A stretch of 7,623 nucleotides of DNA from an uncultured Verrucomicrobiota bacterium. Its GTDB lineage: Bacteria > Verrucomicrobiota > Kiritimatiellia > RFP12 > UBA1067. The stretch spans positions 1-7,623 of the forward strand of contig CAMNLN010000171.1 in the NCBI GenBank assembly GCA_946543025.1, written 5' to 3'. Shown here in pieces: positions 1-5,946 of the stretch (positions are counted from its first letter, which is position 1; the number at the start of each line of letters is the position of its first letter). The notes under the pieces are model-generated. The model searched no databases. It worked only from the letters and a program-made list of their open reading frames with translations, and was not told where the DNA came from. Position numbers and translations under genes: made by a program.

Positions 1-81
1 TTCGTTCTGGGCGACGGCGCCGTCGAACGCGACGGTGATCATGTTGCCGTTGACGCCGACGATTTTTCCGGTCGTAGTCAT
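1..81 (-). CDS. atpA: V/A-type ATPase catalytic subunit A, N-terminal 27 residues (runs off left edge)
   Basis: The reading frame starts at the ATG at 81-79 and stays open to the window edge, giving MTTTGKIVGVNGNMITVAFD followed by GAVAQNE. This matches the short beta-barrel N-terminus of V/A-type ATPase A subunits, where a G-[KR]-[IV]-V-x-[IV] strand is followed by V-x-[VF]-[ED]-G and a conserved AQNE. Subunit A is the ATP-hydrolysing subunit of the cytoplasmic V1 head. The nucleotide-binding core lies outside the window, so nothing can be said about catalytic residues. The ATG overlaps the TGA of the upstream gene as ATGA, so translation is probably coupled. The gene order E, DUF2764-like, A is the one known from Borrelia, Treponema and Chlamydia V-ATPase operons, which supports the assignment of a very short fragment. 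Confidence 0.85.
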   Translation of the reverse strand, partial: MTTTGKIVGVNGNMITVAFDGAVAQNE

Positions 82-620
82 GTGTGTGATTCCTTAAATT
101 CGATCTTGGAGGCGGCGGTGAGCCGGTTGAAGACGTCGTTGCCGGCAGCCACGTCGCGCGCGGCACGGCGCAGGACGATGGACAGGCGAATGGCGTAGGC
201 GAAGACGGCCGCCGTCGAGAGCGGGGCGGCAGGCGGGACAAGTTCGGCAGCAGCGTCCCAACGCACCTGGTCGAGCAGCCGCTCGCGACGGGCGGGATCC
301 TTTTCCTGGAACGCGCCGGCGGCGCGGTTCGCCCAAAAGAGCGAGCAGCCATCCACGGATCGCCGCCAGCGGGCGGCGTCCTGTCCGCGGAGGCGCGCAC
401 GCTCGGCGGCGATCGCGTTGCGGAGCTGGGCGTCAAGGTCGCGCCAGATCGCGGCAAGAGGATGGGCGGACGGCGCGTCGGCCATCACGGAGGCGACGGC
501 CTCTGCGTCCTTTGCCGAAAGCTGGCTGCGGCACAGGCCGAGGAACTGTTCGGCCGTGTAGGGCGGCGGACCGTCGAGCGACAACGGCTGCAGCGACGAG
601 ACAAGATAATCAGCCGCCAT
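78..620 (-). CDS. DUF2764-like protein of the V-ATPase operon
   Basis: This 180-residue protein lies between V-ATPase subunits E and A. Its start, MAADYLVSSLQPLSLDGPPP, has the form 'YLV.SLP.LSLD..PP' that I associate with the DUF2764 family, which is found in this slot of spirochaete, chlamydial and Bacteroidetes V-type ATPase operons. No biochemical function is established for the family. From its position, and because these operons lack an obvious gene for the central-stalk subunit C (d), it may be a stalk or assembly component; that is inference. No signal peptide or membrane segment is visible and the protein looks helical and soluble, with a W-rich middle (residues about 59-120). The start follows atpE by 6 bp with a GAGAAGG ribosome-binding site that overlaps the atpE stop. 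The stop overlaps the atpA start by 4 bp. Confidence 0.8.
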   Translation of the reverse strand: MAADYLVSSLQPLSLDGPPPYTAEQFLGLCRSQLSAKDAEAVASVMADAPSAHPLAAIWRDLDAQLRNAIAAERARLRGQDAARWRRSVDGCSLFWANRAAGAFQEKDPARRERLLDQVRWDAAAELVPPAAPLSTAAVFAYAIRLSIVLRRAARDVAAGNDVFNRLTAASKIEFKESHT

Positions 621-626
621 GCCTTC

Positions 627-1205
627 TCATCCCTCGACAATCTTCGCCAGGTCGGGACGAAGGCGCTTGGCGAGCGCGGCGGTGATGGCCTTCTCGGAGA
701 AATCGTGCTCTACGCGGCCGCCGTCGAGACGCACGGAGAATCCGGTGCCGACGGACTCGTCGGTGACCACCGTCACGCCATTTGCGGCGCCGGCGGCGAA
801 CTGCGCGCGCAAGGCTTCCGACAGACGTGCGTTCGCGGCCACCTGGGCGTCCGCGCCGGCGGAAAGGGCCTTGATCGCCTCGGCGGCGAGCGCGGCGGCG
901 TTGTCGGCCAGCGCGCCCTTCACGTCCTGCGCGAGAAGCCCTTCGAAGAACTTGTTGACGCTCTCCTTTACCTCCAAGACCGTATCGCGCGCGGCCTGCT
1001 TGATGGTCGTGTTCGCGCGTTCGGCGAACGCCTTTGCGTCCGCTTCGGCCTTGGCCGTGGCGGCGGCGGCTTCCTCCTTCGCCTTGTCGACGATGGCCTT
1101 GGCCTCTTCCTTCGCCTTGTCGACGATGGCCTGAGCCTCGGCGTTCGCCTTGTCGACGCCGTCGCGCTGGATCTTCTCTAGAAGCTGTTGTAGTTCTTCT
1201 GCCAT
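627..1205 (-). CDS. atpE: V/A-type ATPase peripheral-stalk subunit E
   Basis: This 192-residue protein begins MAEELQQLLEKIQRDGVDKA. Subunit E forms the peripheral stalk (stator) with subunit G and ties the V1 head to the membrane sector. Residues about 1-90 are a long charged, Ala/Lys/Glu-rich helix. It carries an 11-residue periodicity: VDKA recurs at 17, 28 and 39, as expected for the right-handed hendecad coiled coil of A/V-ATPase stalks. Residues about 100-192 form the globular C-terminal domain, with the family-like segment VTDESVGTGFSVRLDGGRVE and a DFS motif that resembles the 'G.i..d...D.tf' signature. I chose the ATG at 1205 because a GGAGG ribosome-binding site (1210-1214) and a promoter lie just upstream. 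The same frame stays open far into vorA, but that part encodes nothing recognisable. This is the first gene of the operon; the DUF2764-like gene follows after 6 bp. Confidence 0.88.
   Translation of the reverse strand: MAEELQQLLEKIQRDGVDKANAEAQAIVDKAKEEAKAIVDKAKEEAAAATAKAEADAKAFAERANTTIKQAARDTVLEVKESVNKFFEGLLAQDVKGALADNAAALAAEAIKALSAGADAQVAANARLSEALRAQFAAGAANGVTVVTDESVGTGFSVRLDGGRVEHDFSEKAITAALAKRLRPDLAKIVEG
1078..1158 (-). repeat. Three direct repeats with 33-bp period inside atpE
   Basis: The plus-strand word ttcgccttgtcgacg starts at 1078, 1111 and 1144, exactly 33 bp apart. The first two copies extend to 22 identical bases. They encode VDKAKEEA-type units of 11 residues in the coiled-coil stalk of subunit E. 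The period equals one hendecad, so gain or loss of a unit would keep both the frame and the helix register. Confidence 0.9.
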
Positions 1206-1226
1206 AGTTCCTCCAAGCAAATGGTT

Positions 1227-1256
1227 ATTATAGCCTTTAAAGGGCGATCGGGTCAA
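1227..1256 (-). promoter_or_regulatory. Sigma-70-type promoter of the V-ATPase operon
   Basis: Read on the minus strand, a -35 TTGACC (1256-1251, 5 of 6 consensus) and a perfect -10 TATAAT (1232-1227) are separated by 18 bp. Transcription would start near 1219-1220, leaving a leader of about 15 nt that still holds the GGAGG ribosome-binding site of atpE. The -35 contains the TGA stop of the upstream vorA gene (1255-1253), so the promoter is built over the end of the preceding operon. The spacer contains the palindrome CCTTTAAAGG (1234-1243). Confidence 0.75.
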
Positions 1257-2704
1257 GGTTGCTTCAATGCGGCCTCGGCGCGATGAAGGAGGTCGCGGTT
1301 TTTCTCGATGAGCTGCGGCTTCTTCTTGAAGGACGCGCAGAGCGCCGTCTCGAGATGCTCGTCGTCGAGGCCCGTGGCCTTGAAGGCGCGGAGCGCGGCG
1401 AGCATCATCGTGTTGGCGGCCTTCGGTACGCCGAAATCCTCGGCCATCTTGATGGCGGGCACCTGATGGAGCTTCACGCCTTCGGGCGGCTGTTTCATGA
1501 TGGGCACGGAAGCGTCCACGATCACGATGCCGCCCTTCTTCACGTCGCCTACGAACCGCTCGTAGGAGGGCTGGTTCATGCACACGAGCACGTCGGGATG
1601 CTCCACCGTGGGCGAGCCGATGGGCGTACCGGAGACGACCACCGAGCAGGACGCCGAGCCGCCACGCTGCTCCGGCCCGTAGGACGGGAACCACAGCGTA
1701 TGGCGCCGCTGGAGGCGCGCGGCCTCCGCCACGCAGATGCCGAGCGAAAGGATGCCCTGTCCGCCGTAGCCGGCGAACTTGAAGCGGCGTTCCGGCACGG
1801 AGGGATCGTTCTCTGCCGGCGGCGCGTCCACGCCGTCCGGCACGCCGAAGAGTTCCGCGCATGTGGCGAACTGCGGCACGGGCTTGACGGCAAGGATGGC
1901 GCTTGGAGCTTGAGGCTTGGGGATTGCTGCTTCGCCCACACCGGTCTTTTCCGTGTCCCTGAACACGCCGAGCGGGAACTCGGCCTCCATCTCGTTCTTG
2001 CAGAACTCGGCCGCCTTGAGCGGGTTCATGCCGAAATTGGTTGGGCAGGGAGCGAGGATTTCCAGGAGCGCGTAACCCTTGCGGTCGCGCTGGATCTCGA
2101 ACAGACGCTTGATGGCGGCCTTGCACTGCAGGATACGCTTCGTGTCCGCCACCGAGACGCGGGCGATGTAGACGGGCGCCTGCAGCTGGCTGAAGACCTC
2201 GCACACGTGGAGCGGGTGGCCGGTGAGCGCAGGGTCGCGCCCGAACGGCGTGGTAGTCGTCTTCTCGCCCTCGAGCGTGGTGGGGGCCATCTGGCCGCCG
2301 GTCATGCCGTAGAGGGAGTTGTTGATGAAGATGCAGCCGAACTTCTCGCCGCGCGACGCGGCCTGGAAGGCGTTGTTGAAGCCGATGGCTCCGAGATCGC
2401 CGTCGCCCTGGTAGGCGATCGTGACGGCATCGGGCCGTGCGCGGCAGACGCCCGTGGCGGCGGCGGACGCGCGGCCATGAGCGGCGGAGATGTGCGCGGC
2501 GTCCCAGTAGTAGTAGGTGAACACGCCGCAGCCGACGGGATCGACGAAGATCGTCCGGTCCTGCAGGCCCATCTCGGCGCAGCACTCGGCGACGAGCTTG
2601 TTCACGATTCCATGCCCGCAGCCGGCGCAGTAGTGCGTCACGCGCGTATCTTTCCCGCTACGCGGGAACTTCTGGTACATTCCTTTTTGCTCGATCGTCT
2701 TCAT
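1253..2704 (-). CDS. vorA: 2-oxoacid:ferredoxin oxidoreductase, fused beta (TPP-binding) and gamma subunits, VorA-type
   Basis: This 483-residue protein joins two subunits that are separate in many organisms. Residues about 20-250 are the thiamine-pyrophosphate beta subunit. CAGCGHG (26-32), C59 in PVGCGVF and C220 in CPTNFG match the four ligands of the [4Fe-4S] cluster in two-subunit OFORs. GDGD (100-103) followed by NN (128-129) and YGMTGGQ is the TPP-Mg site. After a Pro/Ala-rich linker (about 255-305), residues 308-483 are the gamma subunit, with FAGYGGQGILSLG and SYGPEQRGGSAS. It completes the oxidative decarboxylation of 2-oxoacids to acyl-CoA, or the reverse, with electrons passing to ferredoxin. 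Length and fusion resemble archaeal and bacterial VorA (2-ketoisovalerate oxidoreductase), but the substrate cannot be read from sequence. The ATG follows the vorB stop by 1 bp. A second in-frame ATG (residue 9) with an AAAGGA in front is a possible alternative start. Confidence 0.9.
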   Translation of the reverse strand: MKTIEQKGMYQKFPRSGKDTRVTHYCAGCGHGIVNKLVAECCAEMGLQDRTIFVDPVGCGVFTYYYWDAAHISAAHGRASAAATGVCRARPDAVTIAYQGDGDLGAIGFNNAFQAASRGEKFGCIFINNSLYGMTGGQMAPTTLEGEKTTTTPFGRDPALTGHPLHVCEVFSQLQAPVYIARVSVADTKRILQCKAAIKRLFEIQRDRKGYALLEILAPCPTNFGMNPLKAAEFCKNEMEAEFPLGVFRDTEKTGVGEAAIPKPQAPSAILAVKPVPQFATCAELFGVPDGVDAPPAENDPSVPERRFKFAGYGGQGILSLGICVAEAARLQRRHTLWFPSYGPEQRGGSASCSVVVSGTPIGSPTVEHPDVLVCMNQPSYERFVGDVKKGGIVIVDASVPIMKQPPEGVKLHQVPAIKMAEDFGVPKAANTMMLAALRAFKATGLDDEHLETALCASFKKKPQLIEKNRDLLHRAEAALKQP

Positions 2705-2705
2705 C

Positions 2706-3767
2706 TCACTTCCCCAGAATCATCTTGGCGGCCTTGACGGCGTCGTCCACGGTGACGACCTGCCCGCCCATACGGTGGATCATCATCACGTTCGCGGCCT
2801 CCGCGCCGAGACCGCTCTTGGCGAGGTTGAGGCGCACGTCGTCGGCGAACTGCCCCGCGTCCAGCTCGATGGTCATGATCTTGCGGCCCTTCGCGGCGGC
2901 GGCCAGCCGCTCGCGCGGAAACGGATTGAGGGTGATCGGGCGGAACACGCCCGCCTTCATCCCCTTGCGGCGCAGGGTCTCGGCCGTCGTACGGGCGATC
3001 CGGCTGGCAATGCCGAAGGCCACGATCACAAGGTCGGCGTCGGCCGCAAGGTACGTCTCAGCCATCGCGTCGGCGGCCATGTCCTCGTACTTGCGCTGGA
3101 GATGGTCGTTGAAGACCTCTTGCGCGGCGGCGTCAAGGAAGATGGACTTGATGAGGTTCTGGCGCGTCTTTGGCTCGCCCTGCGCGGCCCAGTCGGAGAA
3201 GTCCGGCCGCGAGAGCTCCGCGTCCGGCAACGTCACCGTTTCCATCATCTGACCCTGGAGGCCGTCGGCGAACACCACGGCGGGCGTACGCCACTTGGCG
3301 GCCATCTGGAACGCCTTGATGGTAAAGTCGCACATCTCCTGCGCGCTCGCCGGGGCAAGCGTGAAGGTCTGGTAGTTGCCGTGCCCGCCGCCCTTCACGG
3401 CTGGCGTGTAGTCGCTCTGTTCGGGATAGACGTTGCCGAGGCCGGGCCCGGCGCGGTTGACATCCACGATCACGGCAGGCAGCTCCGCGCCCGCAAGGTA
3501 GGAGATGCCTTCCTGCATAAGGGAGAAGCCGGGGCCAGAGGTGGCCGTCATGCACAGCTTGCCCGCGCCCGCCGCGCCGAACATCATGTTGACGGAAGCC
3601 GTCTCGCACTCCGCCTGCACGAACGTGCGGCCGAGCATCGGAAACCACTTCGCCGCGCCGTGGGCGATTTCGCTCGCCGGGGTGATCGGATAGCCGAAGT
3701 AGAGGTCACACCCCGCGTACAGCGCGCCCATCACCACGGCCTCGTTGCTTTTCACGAACTTCGTCAT
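2706..3767 (-). CDS. vorB: 2-oxoacid:ferredoxin oxidoreductase alpha subunit, VorB-type
   Basis: This 353-residue protein begins MTKFVKSNEAVVMGALYAGC. It is the alpha subunit of a VorCBA/KorABC-type oxidoreductase and pairs with the beta domain to form the TPP active site in the cytoplasm. Family motifs are clear: YPITPASE (26-33), QAE-E-ASVNM (51-61), TSGPGFSLMQEG (76-87), GPGLGNVYPEQSDY (107-120) and GGGHGNY (126-132). The C-terminal domain III contains VIVAFGIASRIA (247-258) and RPITLNPFP (276-284). Total length fits VorB proteins of about 350 residues without a fused gamma domain, consistent with gamma being on vorA. The start at 3767 is preferred over an in-frame ATG 48 bp upstream: it has an AGGTGG ribosome-binding site, matches the conserved N-terminus, and overlaps the ferredoxin stop as ATGA. 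The name follows sequence resemblance; actual substrates could be branched-chain oxoacids or 2-oxoglutarate. Confidence 0.92.
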   Translation of the reverse strand: MTKFVKSNEAVVMGALYAGCDLYFGYPITPASEIAHGAAKWFPMLGRTFVQAECETASVNMMFGAAGAGKLCMTATSGPGFSLMQEGISYLAGAELPAVIVDVNRAGPGLGNVYPEQSDYTPAVKGGGHGNYQTFTLAPASAQEMCDFTIKAFQMAAKWRTPAVVFADGLQGQMMETVTLPDAELSRPDFSDWAAQGEPKTRQNLIKSIFLDAAAQEVFNDHLQRKYEDMAADAMAETYLAADADLVIVAFGIASRIARTTAETLRRKGMKAGVFRPITLNPFPRERLAAAAKGRKIMTIELDAGQFADDVRLNLAKSGLGAEAANVMMIHRMGGQVVTVDDAVKAAKMILGK

Positions 3768-3994
3768 GGCTTCACCACCTTGATCGCATAGGGTTCCGGA
3801 CAGTTGTAGAAGCACATGCCGCAGCCAATGCAGCCCGTGCCCGTGTAGCCGACGGGCTTGATGCCCATCTTGTTCAACGTCACCTTCAGCTCAAGGCACT
3901 TCCTGGGGCAGGCCGCCACGCAGCGGCCGCACCCTTTGCAGGAGTCCTCTTCGATTTCGGGGTGGGCGACCACTCCGGTTCCTTCTTCAGACAT
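3764..3994 (-). CDS. vorC: 2[4Fe-4S] ferredoxin-like delta subunit of the 2-oxoacid oxidoreductase
   Basis: This 76-residue protein carries two CxxCxxCxxxCP motifs: C19-C22-C25-C29P and C55-C58-C61-C65P. It is therefore a bacterial-type dicluster ferredoxin module holding two [4Fe-4S] clusters. In VorC/KorD/PorD-type operons this small subunit relays electrons from the catalytic alpha-beta core to free ferredoxin. The acidic N-terminus (MSEEGTGVVAHPEIEEDSC) replaces the first few residues of simple ferredoxins, as is usual for delta subunits. An additional Cys, C33, sits just after the first motif. It is the first gene of the operon, with a GAGGT ribosome-binding site 6-7 nt before the ATG. 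Its TGA overlaps the vorB ATG by 4 bp, so stoichiometric coupled translation is likely. The symbol is uncertain because naming of C and D subunits differs between species. Confidence 0.88.
   Translation of the reverse strand: MSEEGTGVVAHPEIEEDSCKGCGRCVAACPRKCLELKVTLNKMGIKPVGYTGTGCIGCGMCFYNCPEPYAIKVVKP
3775..3780 (-). promoter_or_regulatory. Ribosome-binding site that fixes the vorB start
   Basis: On the minus strand AGGTGG lies 7 nt before the ATG at 3767, inside the 3' end of the ferredoxin gene. It supports this start over the in-frame ATG at 3815, whose 16 extra residues are only ferredoxin coding sequence read in another frame. Confidence 0.7.
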
Positions 3995-4021
3995 GCTTTA
4001 CCTCGCAAAATTTGAGGGAAT

Positions 4022-4050
4022 AGTATATCATTTTCCTGTCCGGCGGGCAA
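4022..4050 (-). promoter_or_regulatory. Promoter of the vorCBA operon
   Basis: On the minus strand TTGCCC (4050-4045, 4 of 6) and TATACT (4027-4022, 5 of 6) are 17 bp apart. The expected start of transcription is near 4015, giving a leader of about 20 nt with the GAGGT ribosome-binding site. The -35 lies within an imperfect dyad (4042-4059) that could serve as an operator. Confidence 0.6.
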
Positions 4051-4059
4051 ATTGCCGCC
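4042..4059. promoter_or_regulatory. Imperfect dyad over the vor -35 element, possible operator
   Basis: The plus strand reads GGCG, one bulged G, GCAA, a central A, then TTGC and CGCC. That is an 8-bp inverted repeat with one bulge, centred at 4051 and covering the -35 hexamer. A repressor bound here would block RNA polymerase. No regulator gene is visible nearby, so the role is a guess. Confidence 0.3.
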
Positions 4060-4131
4060 CACGCCAATTGCACTGCGCAGGAGCTGAACGGCCAAAACAC
4101 GTCTTGCCGTCGAGTGACTGGCTGCTGGCAA

Positions 4132-4160
4132 TTGCGGCGAGGGCGGCGATGTGGTAAACT
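4132..4160 (+). promoter_or_regulatory. Putative promoter of the hydrolase-htpX unit (weak -35, extended -10)
   Basis: TAAACT (4155-4160, 4 of 6) is preceded by TGG, so it forms an extended -10 of the form TGnTAAACT. The -35 candidate TTGCGG (4132-4137) is poor (3 of 6), with 17-bp spacing. Transcription would start near 4167, about 20 nt before the ATG. It points away from the vor promoter, so 3995-4187 is a divergent control region. Nothing else I can identify lies in the roughly 70 bp between the two promoters. Confidence 0.45.
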
Positions 4161-4187
4161 AGCGTCCGAACAACAAGGAGCCTGCAA

Positions 4188-5930
4188 ATGAAAAAGAACT
4201 TCTGTGCCGTTGCGATGCTGCTCTCGTCCTGCCTGACGGCCGGACTGCCGATGGAGGAGAAGATTCCCCTGTGGCCGGACGGCAAGATTCCGGACTTCCA
4301 GGAACACCAGATCGCGGCGACCACCGAGGAGGCCAAGACGCCGGGGTTCGTTCCCGCCGCTAACCGCATGCCGCACCTGCAGTGGTTCGTCTCGCCGAAG
4401 GAAGCGCCGAAGACCGACACGTGCATGATCATCATCTCCGGCGGCGGCTACAACTGCTGCTGCGACGGGCCGGCCTTCGCCCCGCTCGTGCAGAAGATGC
4501 TCGACGCCGGCATCGCCTGCGTCAACCTCACCTATCGTACGCCCCGCCCGAAGGGCATCCCGATCTACCAGACCGCGTGGGAAGACGGACAGCGTGCCGT
4601 CCGCCTCGTGCGGTCGATGGCCGCCGCGCGCGGCTTCAACCCCGAAAAGATCGGCGTGATGGGGTGCTCTGCCGGGTCGCACCTCTCCGTGATGCTCGCC
4701 GCCAGCTCGCAGACGCCCGCCTACGCGCCGATCGACGACCTCGACAAGACCTCCTGCCACATCAACTGGGCCATCCCATTCTGTCCCGCCTATGCGCTCA
4801 CGGACGGCCTCGAAGGCAAGAACACGACCGAAGGCAACGGTCCCGACGTGAAGCTCAACCCGTCGTTCAAGTTCGACGCCAAGACCTGCCCGATGTGCTT
4901 CTTCCACGGCGGCCTCGATCCCTACTCTCCCATCGGCTCCACGCAGATCTACCGCCAGCTCCGCCGCATGAAGATTCCCGCCGAGCTTCATTTGGACGCC
5001 GACCGCAAGCACGGCCCCGTGAAGGCGGACGCCTTCGAGCGCGCGCTCGAGTTCATGCGCCAGATCGGTGTCCTCGGCACGCTCGGCCGTCCCGTCGCGC
5101 AGGACCACCGGTTCATGCCCGGCGCGACGATCCGCACGGAGAAGGAGATGCTCTGGCCCGAAGGCAAGATGCCCGACCCCTCCGAAAACCAGCAGTACGC
5201 GCCGTACCTCGTGTGGTTCGTCCCTGAGCATCTCAAGACGAAGGCCATCCAGGTGATCGTGCCCGGCGGCGGCTACAACTTCTGCAACTTCAACGGCGAG
5301 GGTACGCCCGTGGCGCACTATCTCAACGAAAAGGGCATGACCGTAGTGGTGGTGATGTACCGCTGCCCGCGCCCGATCGACAAGCCGAAATACCTGAGCG
5401 GCTGGCAGGACGCGCAACGCGCCATTCGCATGGTTCGCGCGGAAGCCCCTGGGCGCGGGCTCGACCCGAACCGCATCGGCATCATGGGCTTTTCCGCCGG
5501 CGGACACCTCACGCTCATGACGGCCACGAACGCAAAGACGCCTGCCTATGCGCCCGTGGACGAGATCGACCGGCAGTCCTGCACGGTCCAGTGGGCCTGC
5601 CCCATCTACCCTGCCTACGCGCTCACCGACGGCGTCGACCGCCCCAACGCCGAAGGCGGCAACGAGGACGATGCCGTGCTTGTGCCGGAGTTCTCGTTCG
5701 ACGACGCCACGCCCCCGATGTGCTTCGTCCACGGCGACGCGGACGTCTGGGCGTCCATGAACTCGGTCAAGGCATGGGAGTTCCTCCGCCGCAAAGGCAT
5801 CCAGTGCGACCTCCACACCCTCGCCACGCGCGGGCACTGCTTCCAGTTCACGGCATCCCCCGGCACCGGCAGCTACACCTGGATGGACCGCTTGTGGGAA
5901 TTCTTCACCCGCAAGGGGTTTAACAAGTAA
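4188..5930 (+). CDS. Exported tandem alpha/beta-hydrolase (two esterase domains), putative lipoprotein
   Basis: This 580-residue protein has two complete alpha/beta-hydrolase domains of the BD-FAE/Aes (carbohydrate or acetyl-xylan esterase-like) kind. The N-terminus MKKNFCAVAMLLSSC is a short signal sequence with a lipobox-like L-S-S-C (Cys15), so lipid anchoring is likely. Each domain starts with an LWPxGKxPD strand (28-36 and 322-330). Oxyanion GGGYN motifs are at 85-89 and 360-364. Nucleophile motifs are GCSAG (Ser161) and GFSAG (Ser436). Acid and base candidates are Asp244/His275 and Asp519/His550. Both triads therefore look intact. Equivalent catalytic residues are exactly 275 apart. Such enzymes remove acyl or feruloyl groups from plant or host glycans, but the substrate here is unknown. 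AAGGAG (4175-4180) lies 7 nt before the ATG. htpX follows after 16 bp. Confidence 0.85.
   Translation: MKKNFCAVAMLLSSCLTAGLPMEEKIPLWPDGKIPDFQEHQIAATTEEAKTPGFVPAANRMPHLQWFVSPKEAPKTDTCMIIISGGGYNCCCDGPAFAPLVQKMLDAGIACVNLTYRTPRPKGIPIYQTAWEDGQRAVRLVRSMAAARGFNPEKIGVMGCSAGSHLSVMLAASSQTPAYAPIDDLDKTSCHINWAIPFCPAYALTDGLEGKNTTEGNGPDVKLNPSFKFDAKTCPMCFFHGGLDPYSPIGSTQIYRQLRRMKIPAELHLDADRKHGPVKADAFERALEFMRQIGVLGTLGRPVAQDHRFMPGATIRTEKEMLWPEGKMPDPSENQQYAPYLVWFVPEHLKTKAIQVIVPGGGYNFCNFNGEGTPVAHYLNEKGMTVVVVMYRCPRPIDKPKYLSGWQDAQRAIRMVRAEAPGRGLDPNRIGIMGFSAGGHLTLMTATNAKTPAYAPVDEIDRQSCTVQWACPIYPAYALTDGVDRPNAEGGNEDDAVLVPEFSFDDATPPMCFVHGDADVWASMNSVKAWEFLRRKGIQCDLHTLATRGHCFQFTASPGTGSYTWMDRLWEFFTRKGFNK
4438..5280 (+). 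repeat. Shared 18-mer marking the internal gene duplication
   Basis: The word ccggcggcggctacaact occurs at 4438-4455 and again at 5263-5280, which is 825 bp (275 codons) apart. It encodes the GGGYN oxyanion-hole segment of each hydrolase domain. It is the clearest remaining DNA-level trace I found of the duplication; elsewhere the two copies have diverged mainly at the nucleotide level while keeping protein motifs. The span given covers both copies, not a continuous repeat. Confidence 0.75.
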
Positions 5931-5946
5931 AGCATAGGATTCCAGC

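Noticed and set aside
462..1181. 239-codon plus-strand frame opposite the DUF2764-like gene and atpE
   Set aside because: Its C-terminal repeats (LRLVDDGL units) are only the antisense reading of the atpE hendecad repeats; there is no ribosome-binding site or known motif.
627..2585. A 652-codon minus-strand frame that runs from within vorA into atpE, as a possible fusion protein
   Set aside because: The first ~460 codons are vorA read in the wrong frame (Arg-rich, no motifs). The real atpE has its own promoter, ribosome-binding site and ATG at 1205.
1259..2737. 492-codon open frame on the plus strand opposite vorA
   Set aside because: The protein is low-complexity, rich in Arg, His, Gly and Leu, and has no recognisable domain. 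The opposite strand carries a full set of TPP and Fe-S motifs.
2775..3791. 338-codon plus-strand frame opposite vorB
   Set aside because: It is antisense to a strongly conserved alpha subunit and shows the same shadow composition (His/Arg/Gly-rich) as the other opposite-strand frames.
3768..3815. Upstream ATG extending VorB by 16 residues
   Set aside because: The extension is ferredoxin coding sequence in another frame. The family N-terminus, AGGTGG site and ATGA overlap all support the start at 3767.
4061..4131. Possible small RNA or riboswitch between the divergent promoters
   Set aside because: I found only weak, short complementarities (for example TTGCC and GGCAA arms around 4104-4131) and no known aptamer pattern or terminator.
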